DNA from: a bacterium UBA4637
GTDB lineage: Bacteria; Bacteroidota; Bacteroidia; Bacteroidales; Bacteroidaceae
Reading direction: 5' to 3'
Assembly (NCBI GenBank): GCA_002405875.1
Contig: DHMR01000070.1
Span: 17,257-81,256 of the forward strand
DNA: 64,000 nt
Shown: one piece after another, positions 49,532 to 59,293 of the stretch
Layout: every line of letters starts with the position of its first letter
Numbering within the stretch: position 1 is the stretch's first letter
Made by a program: the position numbers and the translations under genes
Notes under the pieces: model-generated
What the model was told of the DNA's origin: nothing
Database searches by the model: none
The model's input: only the letters and a program-made list of their open reading frames with translations

Positions 49532-52500
49532 ATGTCTGGTAATTTAAAAAATCTAAGATTTGCGCTAGTTGCAGCTACATTGACAATGTCTGCCAATGGT
49601 TTTGCGCAAACAGTGGTGAAAGGTAATGTCACCGACAATACCGGCGAACCTATCATTGGTGCATCTGTCGTAGAAGATGGCACCAACAGCAATGGTGGTG
49701 TGACCGATTTGGATGGTAACTTTACCATTACTCTGAAAGGCAACAGTAAGAAATTGAAGGTTTCCTATGTAGGTATGAAACCTCAGGTAGTCAACGTGTC
49801 TGGAAAATCCGTCGTAAACATTAAGCTTGAGGATGACGCAACATCCCTGAATGATGTCGTGGTCATCGGTTATGGCTCCGTCAAGAAAAAGGACTTGACA
49901 GGTTCTGTCGCCACCGTCAATAGCGAGACATTGGCAGCAGTGCCAGTAGCATCCGCCTCAGAGGCGTTGACAGGTAAGCTAGCCGGTGTGCAAGTAACCA
50001 CCGCCGAAGGTTCACCTGACGCAGATGTCAAGATTCGTGTGCGTGGTGGTGGTTCCATCACACAGAGCAACGACCCACTCTTCATCGTTGATGGCTTCCC
50101 AGTGGAAAGCATCAGTGACATTCCTGCCACAGACATCGAGGACATCACCGTACTGAAGGATGCTTCCTCCACCGCCATCTATGGTTCTCGTGGTGCCAAT
50201 GGTGTAATCCTCGTCACCACCAAGAGTGGTAAGGCTGGCAAGGTAAACGTGAGCTATAATGCTTATTACAGTGTCAAGAAGATAGCCAAGAAGCTTGACA
50301 CGCTGTCTCCTTACGACTATGCCAAGTGGCAATATGAATTAGCTCTTCTTAAAAACGAGAAGGACTTGACTTCCTATACCGATTACTTTGGCAACTATCA
50401 GGACATGGATCTTTACAAGGATGTAGAGGGCAATGACTGGCAGGACATCGTATATGGACGTACAGGCCACACCTTCAACCAGAGTTTGAACATCAACGGT
50501 GGCTCTGAGAACGTAAAGTATGCCTTCAGTTACGCTCACATGAACGACAAAGCCATCCAGATAGGTTCCAACTTCAAGCGAGACAACTTCAGCTTGAAAA
50601 TGAACACCAAGCCTACCAAGAATACGACACTTGACTTCCAAGTACGTTATTCCGATACAGACATCCGTGGTGGTGGTGCCAACGATGCAACAGGTGCATA
50701 CGATACCGACCGCCGTCTGAAATATGCCCTCATCTACACACCTATTCCATTGAAGAATCTCGATGAGAATGCAGGTTCTGCTGATGACGACTTGGGTAAC
50801 CTCTACAATCCTGTGCAAAGCCAGTATGACAACGACCGTAAGAAAGAGCGCAAACAGCTTAATTTCTCAGGTGCGTTCGGTTGGGAAATCTTCAAGAACT
50901 TCAAGGCCAAGACTGAATTTGGTTACGATGACTACAATGAATATGATCAGCGTTTCTTCGGTCTTACCACCTATCAGGTGCGCAATGCCTTCTCTGACTA
51001 TCCAGGCAAGCCAGGTATCACTTTGGCGGATACCAAACGCCATCGTTTCCGTAACACGAACACAATCAGCTACGACTTCAAGAAGTTAATCAAGAACGAC
51101 AAGCATTCTGTCAACCTCTTAGTGGGACACGAGTATGTCATTACCAAAAAGCATATCAACACTGCCGACATTCGCAACTTCCCTACAGACTTCGATGCCG
51201 CTACTGCATGGAAACTCTCTGCCCAAGGTACTCCTAACAAGGTAGACGATAACTATAGCGCAGATGACAAGCTCTTGTCTTTCTTCACTCGTGCCAACTA
51301 CAATTTCGAGGACAAATATCTCTTGAGCTTCACGTTCCGTGCGGATGCTTCATCCAAGTTCTCCAAGGACAATCGTTGGGGTTACTTCCCATCTGCAGCC
51401 GCAGCATGGCGTATCTCTTCCGAGCCTTTCATGAAGGGAACCAAGAAATGGCTTGATGACTTAAAGCTTCGCCTGTCATTCGGTACAGCAGGTAATAACA
51501 ACATCCCTGTAGGTCAGCTCACACAGATGTATGAAGCTATGACTGGTTCTGCCACGGGTTGGGTAAATGGTTTCACGACCATGTGGGCACCATCCAAGAA
51601 CATGGCCAATCCTGACTTGAAGTGGGAAACAACTATCACCCGCAACGTAGGTCTCGACTTCACCTTGCTGGGAGGTAAGTTGAACGGTACTTTGGACGCT
51701 TACCTCAACACCACCAAGGACCTGCTCATTAAGTTCCCTGTAGCTGGTACTGGTTACGACAACCAATACAGAAACATGGGCAAGACCGAGAACAAGGGTA
51801 TCGAGGCTAGCTTGACATGGCATGCCATCAACAAGAAAGACTGGGGCATCGACCTCACAGGCAACATCGGCATCAACAAGGGCAAGATCAAGAGCCTTGG
51901 TAGCATGACCGAGTTTGGTGCCGAGACTCGCTGGGCTTCTTCAGAAATCGGTGAGGAATATCGTCTCGTCGTAGGTGGCCAAGTAGGTGAAATCTATGGC
52001 TACCAAAGCGCAGGACGCTATGAAGTGAGTGACTTCGAGGGTTATGACGAGGCTACAGGCAAGTGGATTCTGAAAGAAGGCGTGGCCGATGCATCTGACG
52101 TAATCGGAACTGTACGACCAGGTTCTATGAAACTCGTTGACCAAGAGGTCGTGAACGAAGACGGAACCAAGAGCAGAAATGGTAAGATTGGCGAGGAAGA
52201 CAAGGTTAAGATTGGTAATGTGAATCCAGACTTGACCGGTGGTTTTGCCCTCAACGCACATGCGTTCGGCTTCGACCTTGCTGCCAACTTCAACTTCAGC
52301 ATTGGCAACCAGGTGTACAATGCCAACAAGATCGAGTGCACCCAGACAGGCAAGTACCAGTATCGTAACATGATTACAGAAATGGCAGATGGCAAACGCT
52401 GGACCAACCTCAACGAGGATGGTACGCTTTGCAATGACCCTGAAAAGTTGGCAGAGATGAACAAGAACACCACCATGTGGTCTCCTTACACCAGCAAGAT

Positions 52501-52783
52501 GGTTCTCACCGACTGGGCTATCGAAAAGGCATCCTTCCTCCGCCTGAACACCTTGACTCTGGGCTATACCATCCCTCAGTCTATCACCAAGCGAGTGGGC
52601 ATCAACAGCCTCCGCTTCTATGCCACAGCCTATAATGTATTCACCATTACAGACTACAGTGGCTTCGATCCAGAATCAGACTGTATCAAGAAGAGCGGCC
52701 AGGAGAGTTTAACTCCATCTTGCGACTACTCAGGTTATCCTAGAAGCCGTTCATTCGTATTCGGTCTTAACTTGAACTTCTAA
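49532..52783 (+). CDS. SusC/RagA-type TonB-dependent outer-membrane transporter (second copy)
   Basis: A 1083-residue protein closely related to the copy at 40107, down to the unusual MSG start. Signal peptide ends near MSANGFAQ. Carboxypeptidase-like domain (VVKGNVTDNTGEPIIGASV), NDVVVIGYGSVKKKDLTGSV, plug (ITVLKDASSTAIYGSRGANGVILVTTKSG), and a barrel ending RSFVFGLNLNF. Import of a pectin-derived oligosaccharide is inferred from operon neighbours and the shared operator. Barrel loops differ from the first copy, so the two pairs likely take different fragments. Confidence 0.95.
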   Translation: MSGNLKNLRFALVAATLTMSANGFAQTVVKGNVTDNTGEPIIGASVVEDGTNSNGGVTDLDGNFTITLKGNSKKLKVSYVGMKPQVVNVSGKSVVNIKLEDDATSLNDVVVIGYGSVKKKDLTGSVATVNSETLAAVPVASASEALTGKLAGVQVTTAEGSPDADVKIRVRGGGSITQSNDPLFIVDGFPVESISDIPATDIEDITVLKDASSTAIYGSRGANGVILVTTKSGKAGKVNVSYNAYYSVKKIAKKLDTLSPYDYAKWQYELALLKNEKDLTSYTDYFGNYQDMDLYKDVEGNDWQDIVYGRTGHTFNQSLNINGGSENVKYAFSYAHMNDKAIQIGSNFKRDNFSLKMNTKPTKNTTLDFQVRYSDTDIRGGGANDATGAYDTDRRLKYALIYTPIPLKNLDENAGSADDDLGNLYNPVQSQYDNDRKKERKQLNFSGAFGWEIFKNFKAKTEFGYDDYNEYDQRFFGLTTYQVRNAFSDYPGKPGITLADTKRHRFRNTNTISYDFKKLIKNDKHSVNLLVGHEYVITKKHINTADIRNFPTDFDAATAWKLSAQGTPNKVDDNYSADDKLLSFFTRANYNFEDKYLLSFTFRADASSKFSKDNRWGYFPSAAAAWRISSEPFMKGTKKWLDDLKLRLSFGTAGNNNIPVGQLTQMYEAMTGSATGWVNGFTTMWAPSKNMANPDLKWETTITRNVGLDFTLLGGKLNGTLDAYLNTTKDLLIKFPVAGTGYDNQYRNMGKTENKGIEASLTWHAINKKDWGIDLTGNIGINKGKIKSLGSMTEFGAETRWASSEIGEEYRLVVGGQVGEIYGYQSAGRYEVSDFEGYDEATGKWILKEGVADASDVIGTVRPGSMKLVDQEVVNEDGTKSRNGKIGEEDKVKIGNVNPDLTGGFALNAHAFGFDLAANFNFSIGNQVYNANKIECTQTGKYQYRNMITEMADGKRWTNLNEDGTLCNDPEKLAEMNKNTTMWSPYTSKMVLTDWAIEKASFLRLNTLTLGYTIPQSITKRVGINSLRFYATAYNVFTITDYSGFDPESDCIKKSGQESLTPSCDYSGYPRSRSFVFGLNLNF

Positions 52784-52803
52784 CAATCTAAAGAAAGATA
52801 GTA

Positions 52804-54648
52804 ATGAAAAACTATATAAAATTATCACTCGTTTCATTGTCACTCGTAGGCATGTTGGCCTCCTGCGACATGGAATCTCCTACCATCTCTACCTTGGATG
52901 AGTCATCTGTGTTCTCACAGTACTCTCTGGCAGAGTCGGAGATTATGTCAATTCACGTATCATTTGGAGAGACGAACTCCTACCGTGGTCGTTTCTTGCC
53001 ATACTATGGTTTGAACACCGACCTGGAGGTAGGAAGTGGAACTTACCCATCCTTAAAGTCCTCAACAGATGACAAGCAAAGTCTCTGGAACTACAATACC
53101 ATAGCAACGAATGGGCAAATGAACACCGACAACAATGCCTATGGCAAGTTCTATGAAGGTATCGAGCGCGCCAATCTAGCCATCACCAACATCCGTAAAT
53201 ATGGCAATGTAGAAAACAACAAGGACATGGCTCAACTCCTAGGCGAGGCTCTGACTTTGAGAGCTGTGGTTTACAATGATCTGATCAAGGGTTGGGGTGA
53301 CGTTCCTGCTCGCTTCCAACCAAACGACCCAACGAATGTATATATGCCGCGTTCCAACCGTGATGTCATCTACAAGCAGTTGCTAGCAGACTTGAAAGAA
53401 GCAGAAGACTACTGCTATTGGCCAAATGAGAGTCAGATTACCAAGAGCACAGAACGTGTGAGCAAGAGTTTTGTCAAGGGCCTCCGTGCCCGCATTGCAC
53501 TCTACGCCGGTGGTTACGGTCTTCGTGGCGACGGCTATCGTAAGAGCAAAGACCCAGACTTGGAAAGTACCAAGATGTACCAAATTGCCAAGGAAGAATG
53601 CCTTGATGTCATCAATAGTGGTCGCAACAAGTTAGGCAACTTCAAAGATAACTTCACCAAGCTATGCCAAGACAATGTAACAGCAGGTGACGAAAGCCTC
53701 TGGGAGATTCCTTTCTCTGATGGTAGAGGTCGTGTACTCTATACTTTCGGTATAAAGCACAACGCCAAAGACCAATACACAGCCCAAGCACAAGGTGGTG
53801 TGAATGGTCCTATCCCATACTTATACTACGACTATGACTCTGAGGACATTCGCCGCGACATCACGTGCGTTCCTTACGACTGGAGCAAAGAGTTGGTCAA
53901 CGGCAAGTCCTACCAACAGCTACGCGCCATCAACAAGTGGTGCTTCGGCAAGTTGCGCTATGAATGGATGAAATCAGAAAGAGCACAGAAGTTGGGTGCC
54001 AATGATGATGGTATCAACTGGCAGTACATGCGCTTGGCCGATGTTTACTTGATGGCAGCAGAGGCTATCAACGAACTTGATGGTCCTTCAGCAGCATGGC
54101 CATACATGAAGCCTGTACTAGCACGTGTTCTCCCTGCCGAGAAGGTAGCAGCACTCCAGGCTAAGTACACAGCCAGCAAGGAAGCCTTCTTCAATGGTAT
54201 CGTGGAACAGCGTGGCCTTGAGTTCGCTGGTGAATCTCTCCGCAAGGCTGACCTTGTGCGTTGGGGAATCATCGACCAGAAGATGGCTGAGGCGAAGGAG
54301 AAATTGACTCGTCTGGCTAATCGTACAGGTGAATACAGTGACCTCCCAAGCAAGCTTTACTATAAGTTGGGCTCTGACGGAGAGACCTTGTCTATCTATG
54401 GCTTGAACCATGGTGACACTGATGAGCAAGGCGAGGCTTTGACCAAAGACGATGCCAACAAGTACTCATCCAAGCAATGGTTTGTTGACAGCAAGACTGG
54501 CGAGAATGTCCTCAATGACGACTACATCAATGGTCTCTATGTGAAGCAGCCTAGCTTGAACTGCCTCTGGCCTATCTGGCAGACCTTCATCAACAAGAGC
54601 AATGGAATGCTCAATAATGATGGCAATTACGGTCAGTTGAGCGACTAG
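52804..54648 (+). CDS. SusD/RagB-type surface lipoprotein (second copy)
   Basis: A 614-residue lipoprotein (VGMLASCDMES, Cys near 21). TPR-like part has GKFYEGIERANLAITNIRKYG and LTLRAVVYNDLIKGWGDVPARF; the C-terminal part has MRLADVYLMAAEAINELDG and VEQRGLEFAGESLRKADLVRWG. Glycan-binding cap of the adjacent SusC. Twenty bp after susC, but without the strong ribosome-binding sequence seen in the first operon. Confidence 0.94.
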   Translation: MKNYIKLSLVSLSLVGMLASCDMESPTISTLDESSVFSQYSLAESEIMSIHVSFGETNSYRGRFLPYYGLNTDLEVGSGTYPSLKSSTDDKQSLWNYNTIATNGQMNTDNNAYGKFYEGIERANLAITNIRKYGNVENNKDMAQLLGEALTLRAVVYNDLIKGWGDVPARFQPNDPTNVYMPRSNRDVIYKQLLADLKEAEDYCYWPNESQITKSTERVSKSFVKGLRARIALYAGGYGLRGDGYRKSKDPDLESTKMYQIAKEECLDVINSGRNKLGNFKDNFTKLCQDNVTAGDESLWEIPFSDGRGRVLYTFGIKHNAKDQYTAQAQGGVNGPIPYLYYDYDSEDIRRDITCVPYDWSKELVNGKSYQQLRAINKWCFGKLRYEWMKSERAQKLGANDDGINWQYMRLADVYLMAAEAINELDGPSAAWPYMKPVLARVLPAEKVAALQAKYTASKEAFFNGIVEQRGLEFAGESLRKADLVRWGIIDQKMAEAKEKLTRLANRTGEYSDLPSKLYYKLGSDGETLSIYGLNHGDTDEQGEALTKDDANKYSSKQWFVDSKTGENVLNDDYINGLYVKQPSLNCLWPIWQTFINKSNGMLNNDGNYGQLSD

Positions 54649-54681
54649 TAACATCACAACTAAAATTTAATCAGAAAAATC

Positions 54682-56283
54682 ATGAAAAGAACATTTATAT
54701 ATGCATGCATGCTTGGGTTAGGGGCACTAACCCTAGCATCTTGCTCAGACCCAATGGATGAGATTACAAGCCTTGTTGTCGGTCGAAATTTCTCACCTAC
54801 CAATTTTGAGGCGAAGAGCGTCACCAAGGAAAGTGCACAGTTGGAATGGACCTTGTCTTCGGGTGCCACTAGCTACAAACTCGAAATCTTCCAGGATGAT
54901 AGTTTGACTTATGCAGGAACACCTATCAAGACTTACACAGACATCACAGCCAAGGATATTCCTTTCCTCGTCGATGGATTGATGTACGACACCAAGTATT
55001 CAGCACGTGTAATGGCCATAGACGACAATGACAACAGCCGCAACTCGGTTTGGAACGGCGTATATTTCCGCACAAGCGCCCAACAGATATTCAAGGCTGT
55101 CGATCCATTGAAAGATGTCCTCGACCGTTCTGTCAAGATGAATTGGCCTGCAGGTGAGGAAGTGACCAAGATTGTCGTAAAATACACTGATGACAAAGGA
55201 AATGTGACAACAGTAGCAACCCATGACATCACGGCAGAAGAAAAGGAAGCCGGCAAGGCTACTATCACAGGGCTGCAACCATCCACCAAATACACAGTCT
55301 ATCTCTACAATGGCGAGAAGGAACGTGGCAGCAAGATTATCACGACCATCACTGACTTGACTGGCAAGACCGTTGTCGAGGAAGGCGCCGACCTGAAGAG
55401 CATCCTCGCCAATGCCACTGATGGCGAAATCTTCGTGCTCATGCCTGGAACATACCAGATACCAAGTGCCGACGAGGATGGAACAACTAGTGCTGTGGCA
55501 TTGACTAACAATGTAACCATCCAGGGTCTCTACCCTACAGCCAAGCCTACTATCCAAGGCCGTTTTGAAATCAATGGTGCCAAGAGCGTGGAGATTGACA
55601 ACATCATCTTGGATGGCTCCAACAACAATTCCGGTGACCAGGCATTCAACTTCAAGGAAGCTGGTGAACTAAACAAGGTTGTGGTCAAGAACTCAGAGAT
55701 CAAGAACTTCACCAAGGGTTTGTACTACCTCAACGTAGCAGCCAAGGTGGGAGAAATATCGTTCAACAACTGTGACATCCATGACATCAAATGTGATGGT
55801 GGTGATTTCCTCGATAGCCGCAAGGGGTACATCGGGGCATTGAATCTCACCAACTGTACTTTCTATAACAGTTGTACCAGTCGAGACTTCATACGTTACG
55901 ACAACAGTAAGTTGGCTACAGAAACGGTGATTACCGTAGATCACTGTACCATCAACGGAGTAAGCAACACGTCAGGCAAACGTTTGCTCTACGTACGCAA
56001 TGCTTGCCAAAAGATAGTCTGGAGCAACAACATCGTAACCAACACGGTAGGTGTTTGGAGCAACCAAGCTTCCACCACGGTACCAGAGTTCAAGAACAAT
56101 GTGTACAACAAATGTCCTAACTTGAACACAGAAGTTCTGGGACCTCCTATCGTCAATGCGTTCAAAGACGCAAGCGGCAAGGTCGCTGACCCTAAGTACA
56201 AAGACGCAAGCAAGGGCGACTTCACCATCGGCGACGACGCAGTGAAGAAACTTCAAGTAGGAGCTGCGAAATGGTACGAATAA
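54682..56283 (+). CDS. Surface lipoprotein with FN3 and beta-helix domains (DUF5123/DUF4957 type, second copy)
   Basis: A 533-residue lipoprotein (ALTLASCSDPMDE, Cys near 21, acidic export start). FN3-like parts cover about 35-230, and a parallel beta-helix runs from about 240 to 490 with VTIQGLYPTAKPTIQGRFEI, VEIDNIILDGSNNNS, VGEISFNNCDIHDI, IGALNLTNCTFYNS and VDHCTINGVSNTSG. Same architecture and operon position as the protein at 45350, so the whole three-gene operon is duplicated. Binding or cleaving of pectin at the cell surface is inferred, not shown. Confidence 0.85.
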   Translation: MKRTFIYACMLGLGALTLASCSDPMDEITSLVVGRNFSPTNFEAKSVTKESAQLEWTLSSGATSYKLEIFQDDSLTYAGTPIKTYTDITAKDIPFLVDGLMYDTKYSARVMAIDDNDNSRNSVWNGVYFRTSAQQIFKAVDPLKDVLDRSVKMNWPAGEEVTKIVVKYTDDKGNVTTVATHDITAEEKEAGKATITGLQPSTKYTVYLYNGEKERGSKIITTITDLTGKTVVEEGADLKSILANATDGEIFVLMPGTYQIPSADEDGTTSAVALTNNVTIQGLYPTAKPTIQGRFEINGAKSVEIDNIILDGSNNNSGDQAFNFKEAGELNKVVVKNSEIKNFTKGLYYLNVAAKVGEISFNNCDIHDIKCDGGDFLDSRKGYIGALNLTNCTFYNSCTSRDFIRYDNSKLATETVITVDHCTINGVSNTSGKRLLYVRNACQKIVWSNNIVTNTVGVWSNQASTTVPEFKNNVYNKCPNLNTEVLGPPIVNAFKDASGKVADPKYKDASKGDFTIGDDAVKKLQVGAAKWYE

Positions 56284-56436
56284 TTAACCAGTAACATACA
56301 TTTATTTTGGTCCAAGGCTATACGTATAGGGAGCGCCCTATATAGTATAGCCTTATTCCTTACTATATAAATCACTCTTGGGATATAAACACAAACCTTA
56401 GGACACTTCTCTCTGTTCTCTCTGTTTACACCAACA

Positions 56437-56474
56437 AGCAAGGGGGGTGTGGCTGATGCCACACCCCCCTTGCT
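56437..56474. terminator. Perfect 17-bp hairpin between convergent operons
   Basis: AGCAAGGGGGGTGTGGC (56437-56453) and its exact complement (56458-56474) enclose the loop TGAT. No T-run is present on either strand, so it may block read-through in both directions or protect 3' ends. The rest of 56284-56559 holds AT-rich short repeats and no gene. Confidence 0.65.
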
Positions 56475-56559
56475 ATATAGTAGTTCATAATCCCCATTAG
56501 GGCTCTGAAATCCATCGCGGAACCACTTTTATTCAGAAGCCTCAAATGCCACTTATTGG

Positions 56560-57972
56560 TTACTTTGTCTCTGTGGCAGGAGCACCAGCTGGCTTAGCGG
56601 CTTTTGCTGCCTTTTTCACAGCAGCTTTCTTCTCTGCAGCCTTAGCCTTCTCCGCCTTCAACTTATTGGCCTCCTTCTCTATCTTCTCCAACTTAGCCTG
56701 AAGACGAGTGATTTCCTTGTCCTTCATCTCTATTTCCTCTTCCATGTTCTTCACACTCGTCAAGTAGCTGTCGAGTTGGTCGTTATCGACATCGGCAGGA
56801 TATAGGTCGTTGACTCTGTTGAGGAAGTCACCAAGGATGTTCATATAGTTGGTGAAAGCATCAAATGGACTAGAATAGATGCCACGGTCAAGGCCTACAT
56901 TGCTTGGTTTGGTTGTCATGAATCGGAAGTTATTGCTTGCCTGCAGATAATCCCAGTCTTGGTTGATGCGAGGGTCGTTGGCGATACGCACACGGTCAGC
57001 TACGCTATAAAGCTTGTTGAAAGCCTCACGCTGCATTGGATTACCCAACCAAGTACTGACATCACGCTCCTCGTCTACCCAACTCAAGGTATCAGGAACA
57101 TTCAACTCACCCACCGACTTCATCTTCTTGCAAATCTCGGAAGGTGTAGAGAAGGTTATACCCTTCTGACGAGCGCACTCCGGCAAAGCTTTGAAGAACT
57201 CCAGAATATTGCTGGACAATGGTTGAGAGATGCCTAGGGCAGAAAGCTCCATGAAGATATTGATAATCTGCTCCTCCTGAGGGAATGCAGCAATCTCATT
57301 GATATAGGTATCTGCAAAGAGAGGATAACCTTCCCAACTGCTATTATTGAAACGCAAGGAGATATCATCGCTCAAGCGAATGTCACGGAGCAAGAGTTTC
57401 AACTTAGGAGCCAGTGCACAATGATAGACATAGTGAGGAGACTTCCAACCCAAGACATGCTTGGCGCCCTCGGTCAACATACCCTCAAAGCCCATTTGAG
57501 CCACCTTCATGCCGATGTCATCACTATAGATAAGCGAAGAGTTACGAAGCACGGTTGGCTTCTTACCAAAATACTCTTGGATCTTAGCTGCCTGGCGTTT
57601 CACCTCCTTGGCAAAGCTATCCTCATTGATGAGAGAAGCCAAACCATGAGAGTAAGGCTCAGCTAAAAACTCGACACAGCCAGTAGCATTCAGTTCCTGC
57701 AACTTCTCAAGCACCTGAGGAGCATGCAGCTCCAACTGTTCCATACCCACACCCGAGAGTGAGAAAGCTACCTTGAAGTACTTGCCGCTATTGTTGATCA
57801 TCTCCAGCAAAGCATTGAGCGCCGGCATGTAGGACTTTTCGGCTATCTCGCTGATGGTACGCTCATTCTCATAATCATCATAGTAATAATGATCGGTACC
57901 GATATCGAAGAAGCGATAGCGTTTCAGATGGGTTATCTGATGTATCTCGAAATATAAACAAATTGTTTTCAT
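56560..57972 (-). CDS. GH57 family glycoside hydrolase with coiled-coil and Ala/Lys-rich tail
   Basis: A 470-residue protein. The GH57-type barrel is at about 1-300: CLYFEIHQITHLKRYRF, FSLSGVGMEQLELH, EFLAEPYSHGL with a candidate catalytic Glu, RNSSLIYSDDIG and FNNSSWEGYPLFADTY. GH57 enzymes include alpha-amylases and branching enzymes. A helical part and a coiled coil (about 395-440: SVKNMEEEIEMKDKEITRLQ) follow. The last 35 residues are almost only Ala, Lys and Pro, like a histone H1 tail, and positively charged. Third gene of the glycogen operon. Cytoplasmic. Confidence 0.9.
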   Translation of the reverse strand: MKTICLYFEIHQITHLKRYRFFDIGTDHYYYDDYENERTISEIAEKSYMPALNALLEMINNSGKYFKVAFSLSGVGMEQLELHAPQVLEKLQELNATGCVEFLAEPYSHGLASLINEDSFAKEVKRQAAKIQEYFGKKPTVLRNSSLIYSDDIGMKVAQMGFEGMLTEGAKHVLGWKSPHYVYHCALAPKLKLLLRDIRLSDDISLRFNNSSWEGYPLFADTYINEIAAFPQEEQIINIFMELSALGISQPLSSNILEFFKALPECARQKGITFSTPSEICKKMKSVGELNVPDTLSWVDEERDVSTWLGNPMQREAFNKLYSVADRVRIANDPRINQDWDYLQASNNFRFMTTKPSNVGLDRGIYSSPFDAFTNYMNILGDFLNRVNDLYPADVDNDQLDSYLTSVKNMEEEIEMKDKEITRLQAKLEKIEKEANKLKAEKAKAAEKKAAVKKAAKAAKPAGAPATETK

Positions 57973-58008
57973 AACTATTAATTATTAATTATAATTGATT
58001 AATTGCCC

Positions 58009-59277
58009 TTACTTCCATCCCAGGGTCTTGAGATAAAGGTCCTTGATGCGGGCACCCACCTTCTCCCAGGTAATCTGGTCGACCTCCTTCTTTCCTTCCT
58101 CTGAGAGATAGTCGAAAAGACTCTCGTTGTGACAGATGCTATAGATGGCATCGGCCAAGGCATGGATGTCCCAATAGTCTACCTTGATACAGTTGGTCAG
58201 AATCTCGCCACAACCACTCTGTTTAGAGATAATCGTAGGTGTACCACATTGCATCGCCTCCAAAGGAGAGATACCAAAAGGCTCACTCACAGAAGGCATG
58301 ACGTAGACATCGGAATCCTTCAGACACTCATAGACCTGTTTGCCACGCATAAATCCAGGGAAGTGGAATCGGTCGGCGATACCTCTCTCGGCTGCGAGAT
58401 AAATCATCTGATCCATCATATCACCGGAACCAGCCATACAGAAACGCACGTTGCGGGTACGATGCAACACCATATTGGCAGCCTCCACAAAATACTCAGG
58501 ACCTTTTTGCATCGTGATACGTCCCAAGAAGGTTACAATCTTCTCCTTGCCCTTATGATTTGGGCGAGGGATGTCTTGCCACTCCTGTTTCAAAGGATAC
58601 ACGGCATTGTGCATGGCGAAACACTTGCGAGGATCTTGATGATACTGGTTGATGACGGTCTGTCGAGTCAACTCCGAAACACACATGATGCAGTCAGCAT
58701 TGTCCATTCCATCCTTCTCAATGGCGTACACGGTAGGGTTTACCTTGCCACGGCTTCTATCAAAGTCGGTAGCATGAACGTGAATGCACAGAGGTTTACC
58801 GCTTATCTTCTTGGCATGAATTCCTGCCGGGAAAGTCAACCAATCATGAGCATGGATGATGTCAAAATCTTCCGAACGAGCTACGACACCAGCTATGATG
58901 GAATAGTTATTGATCTCATCGTGAAGATTGGATGGATAACCACCCGCAAAGTCCATACATCCGAGATCATTGACATTCATATAGTTAAAGTCTGCATAGA
59001 TATGGTCGCGATAGCGGAAATAATCATCCGGGCTCATGACATTGCCCACTCGCTGCTGCACATAGTCAGCAGTGACATCACGCCAAGCGATAGGAACGCT
59101 GTTCATAGCGACAATCTTGCAGGCGCTACGATCCTCATCGCCAAAAGGATGAGGCAAACAAAGGGTTATATCAACATCCCCCTGGGCATGCAAGCCTTGG
59201 GATATACCGAAGTTGGCAGTAGCCAAACCACCATATACGTGAGGAGGATACTCCCATCCAAACATTAATACTTTCAT
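58009..59277 (-). CDS. Glycogen-synthase-like glycosyltransferase (GT4/GT5 type)
   Basis: A 422-residue GT-B enzyme. The start at 59277 (MKVLMFGWEYPPHVYGGLA) is set by AAGGAGG at 59286-59292 and by the family; an upstream reading overlaps the previous gene. Family text: FGWEYPPHVYGGLATA with the nucleotide-sugar loop, DIIHAHDWLTFPAGI (about 152-166), VTFLGRITMQKGPEYFVEAA (about 244-263), FHFPGFMRG and VMPSVSEPFGISPLEAMQCGTPTI (about 325-348) with the donor-binding Glu. It would add glucose to glycogen, as in the Bacteroides GH57/GT/debranching cluster. Lies 16 bp after the debranching enzyme gene. Confidence 0.9.
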   Translation of the reverse strand: MKVLMFGWEYPPHVYGGLATANFGISQGLHAQGDVDITLCLPHPFGDEDRSACKIVAMNSVPIAWRDVTADYVQQRVGNVMSPDDYFRYRDHIYADFNYMNVNDLGCMDFAGGYPSNLHDEINNYSIIAGVVARSEDFDIIHAHDWLTFPAGIHAKKISGKPLCIHVHATDFDRSRGKVNPTVYAIEKDGMDNADCIMCVSELTRQTVINQYHQDPRKCFAMHNAVYPLKQEWQDIPRPNHKGKEKIVTFLGRITMQKGPEYFVEAANMVLHRTRNVRFCMAGSGDMMDQMIYLAAERGIADRFHFPGFMRGKQVYECLKDSDVYVMPSVSEPFGISPLEAMQCGTPTIISKQSGCGEILTNCIKVDYWDIHALADAIYSICHNESLFDYLSEEGKKEVDQITWEKVGARIKDLYLKTLGWK

Positions 59278-59293
59278 ACAGCAGTCCTCCTTA

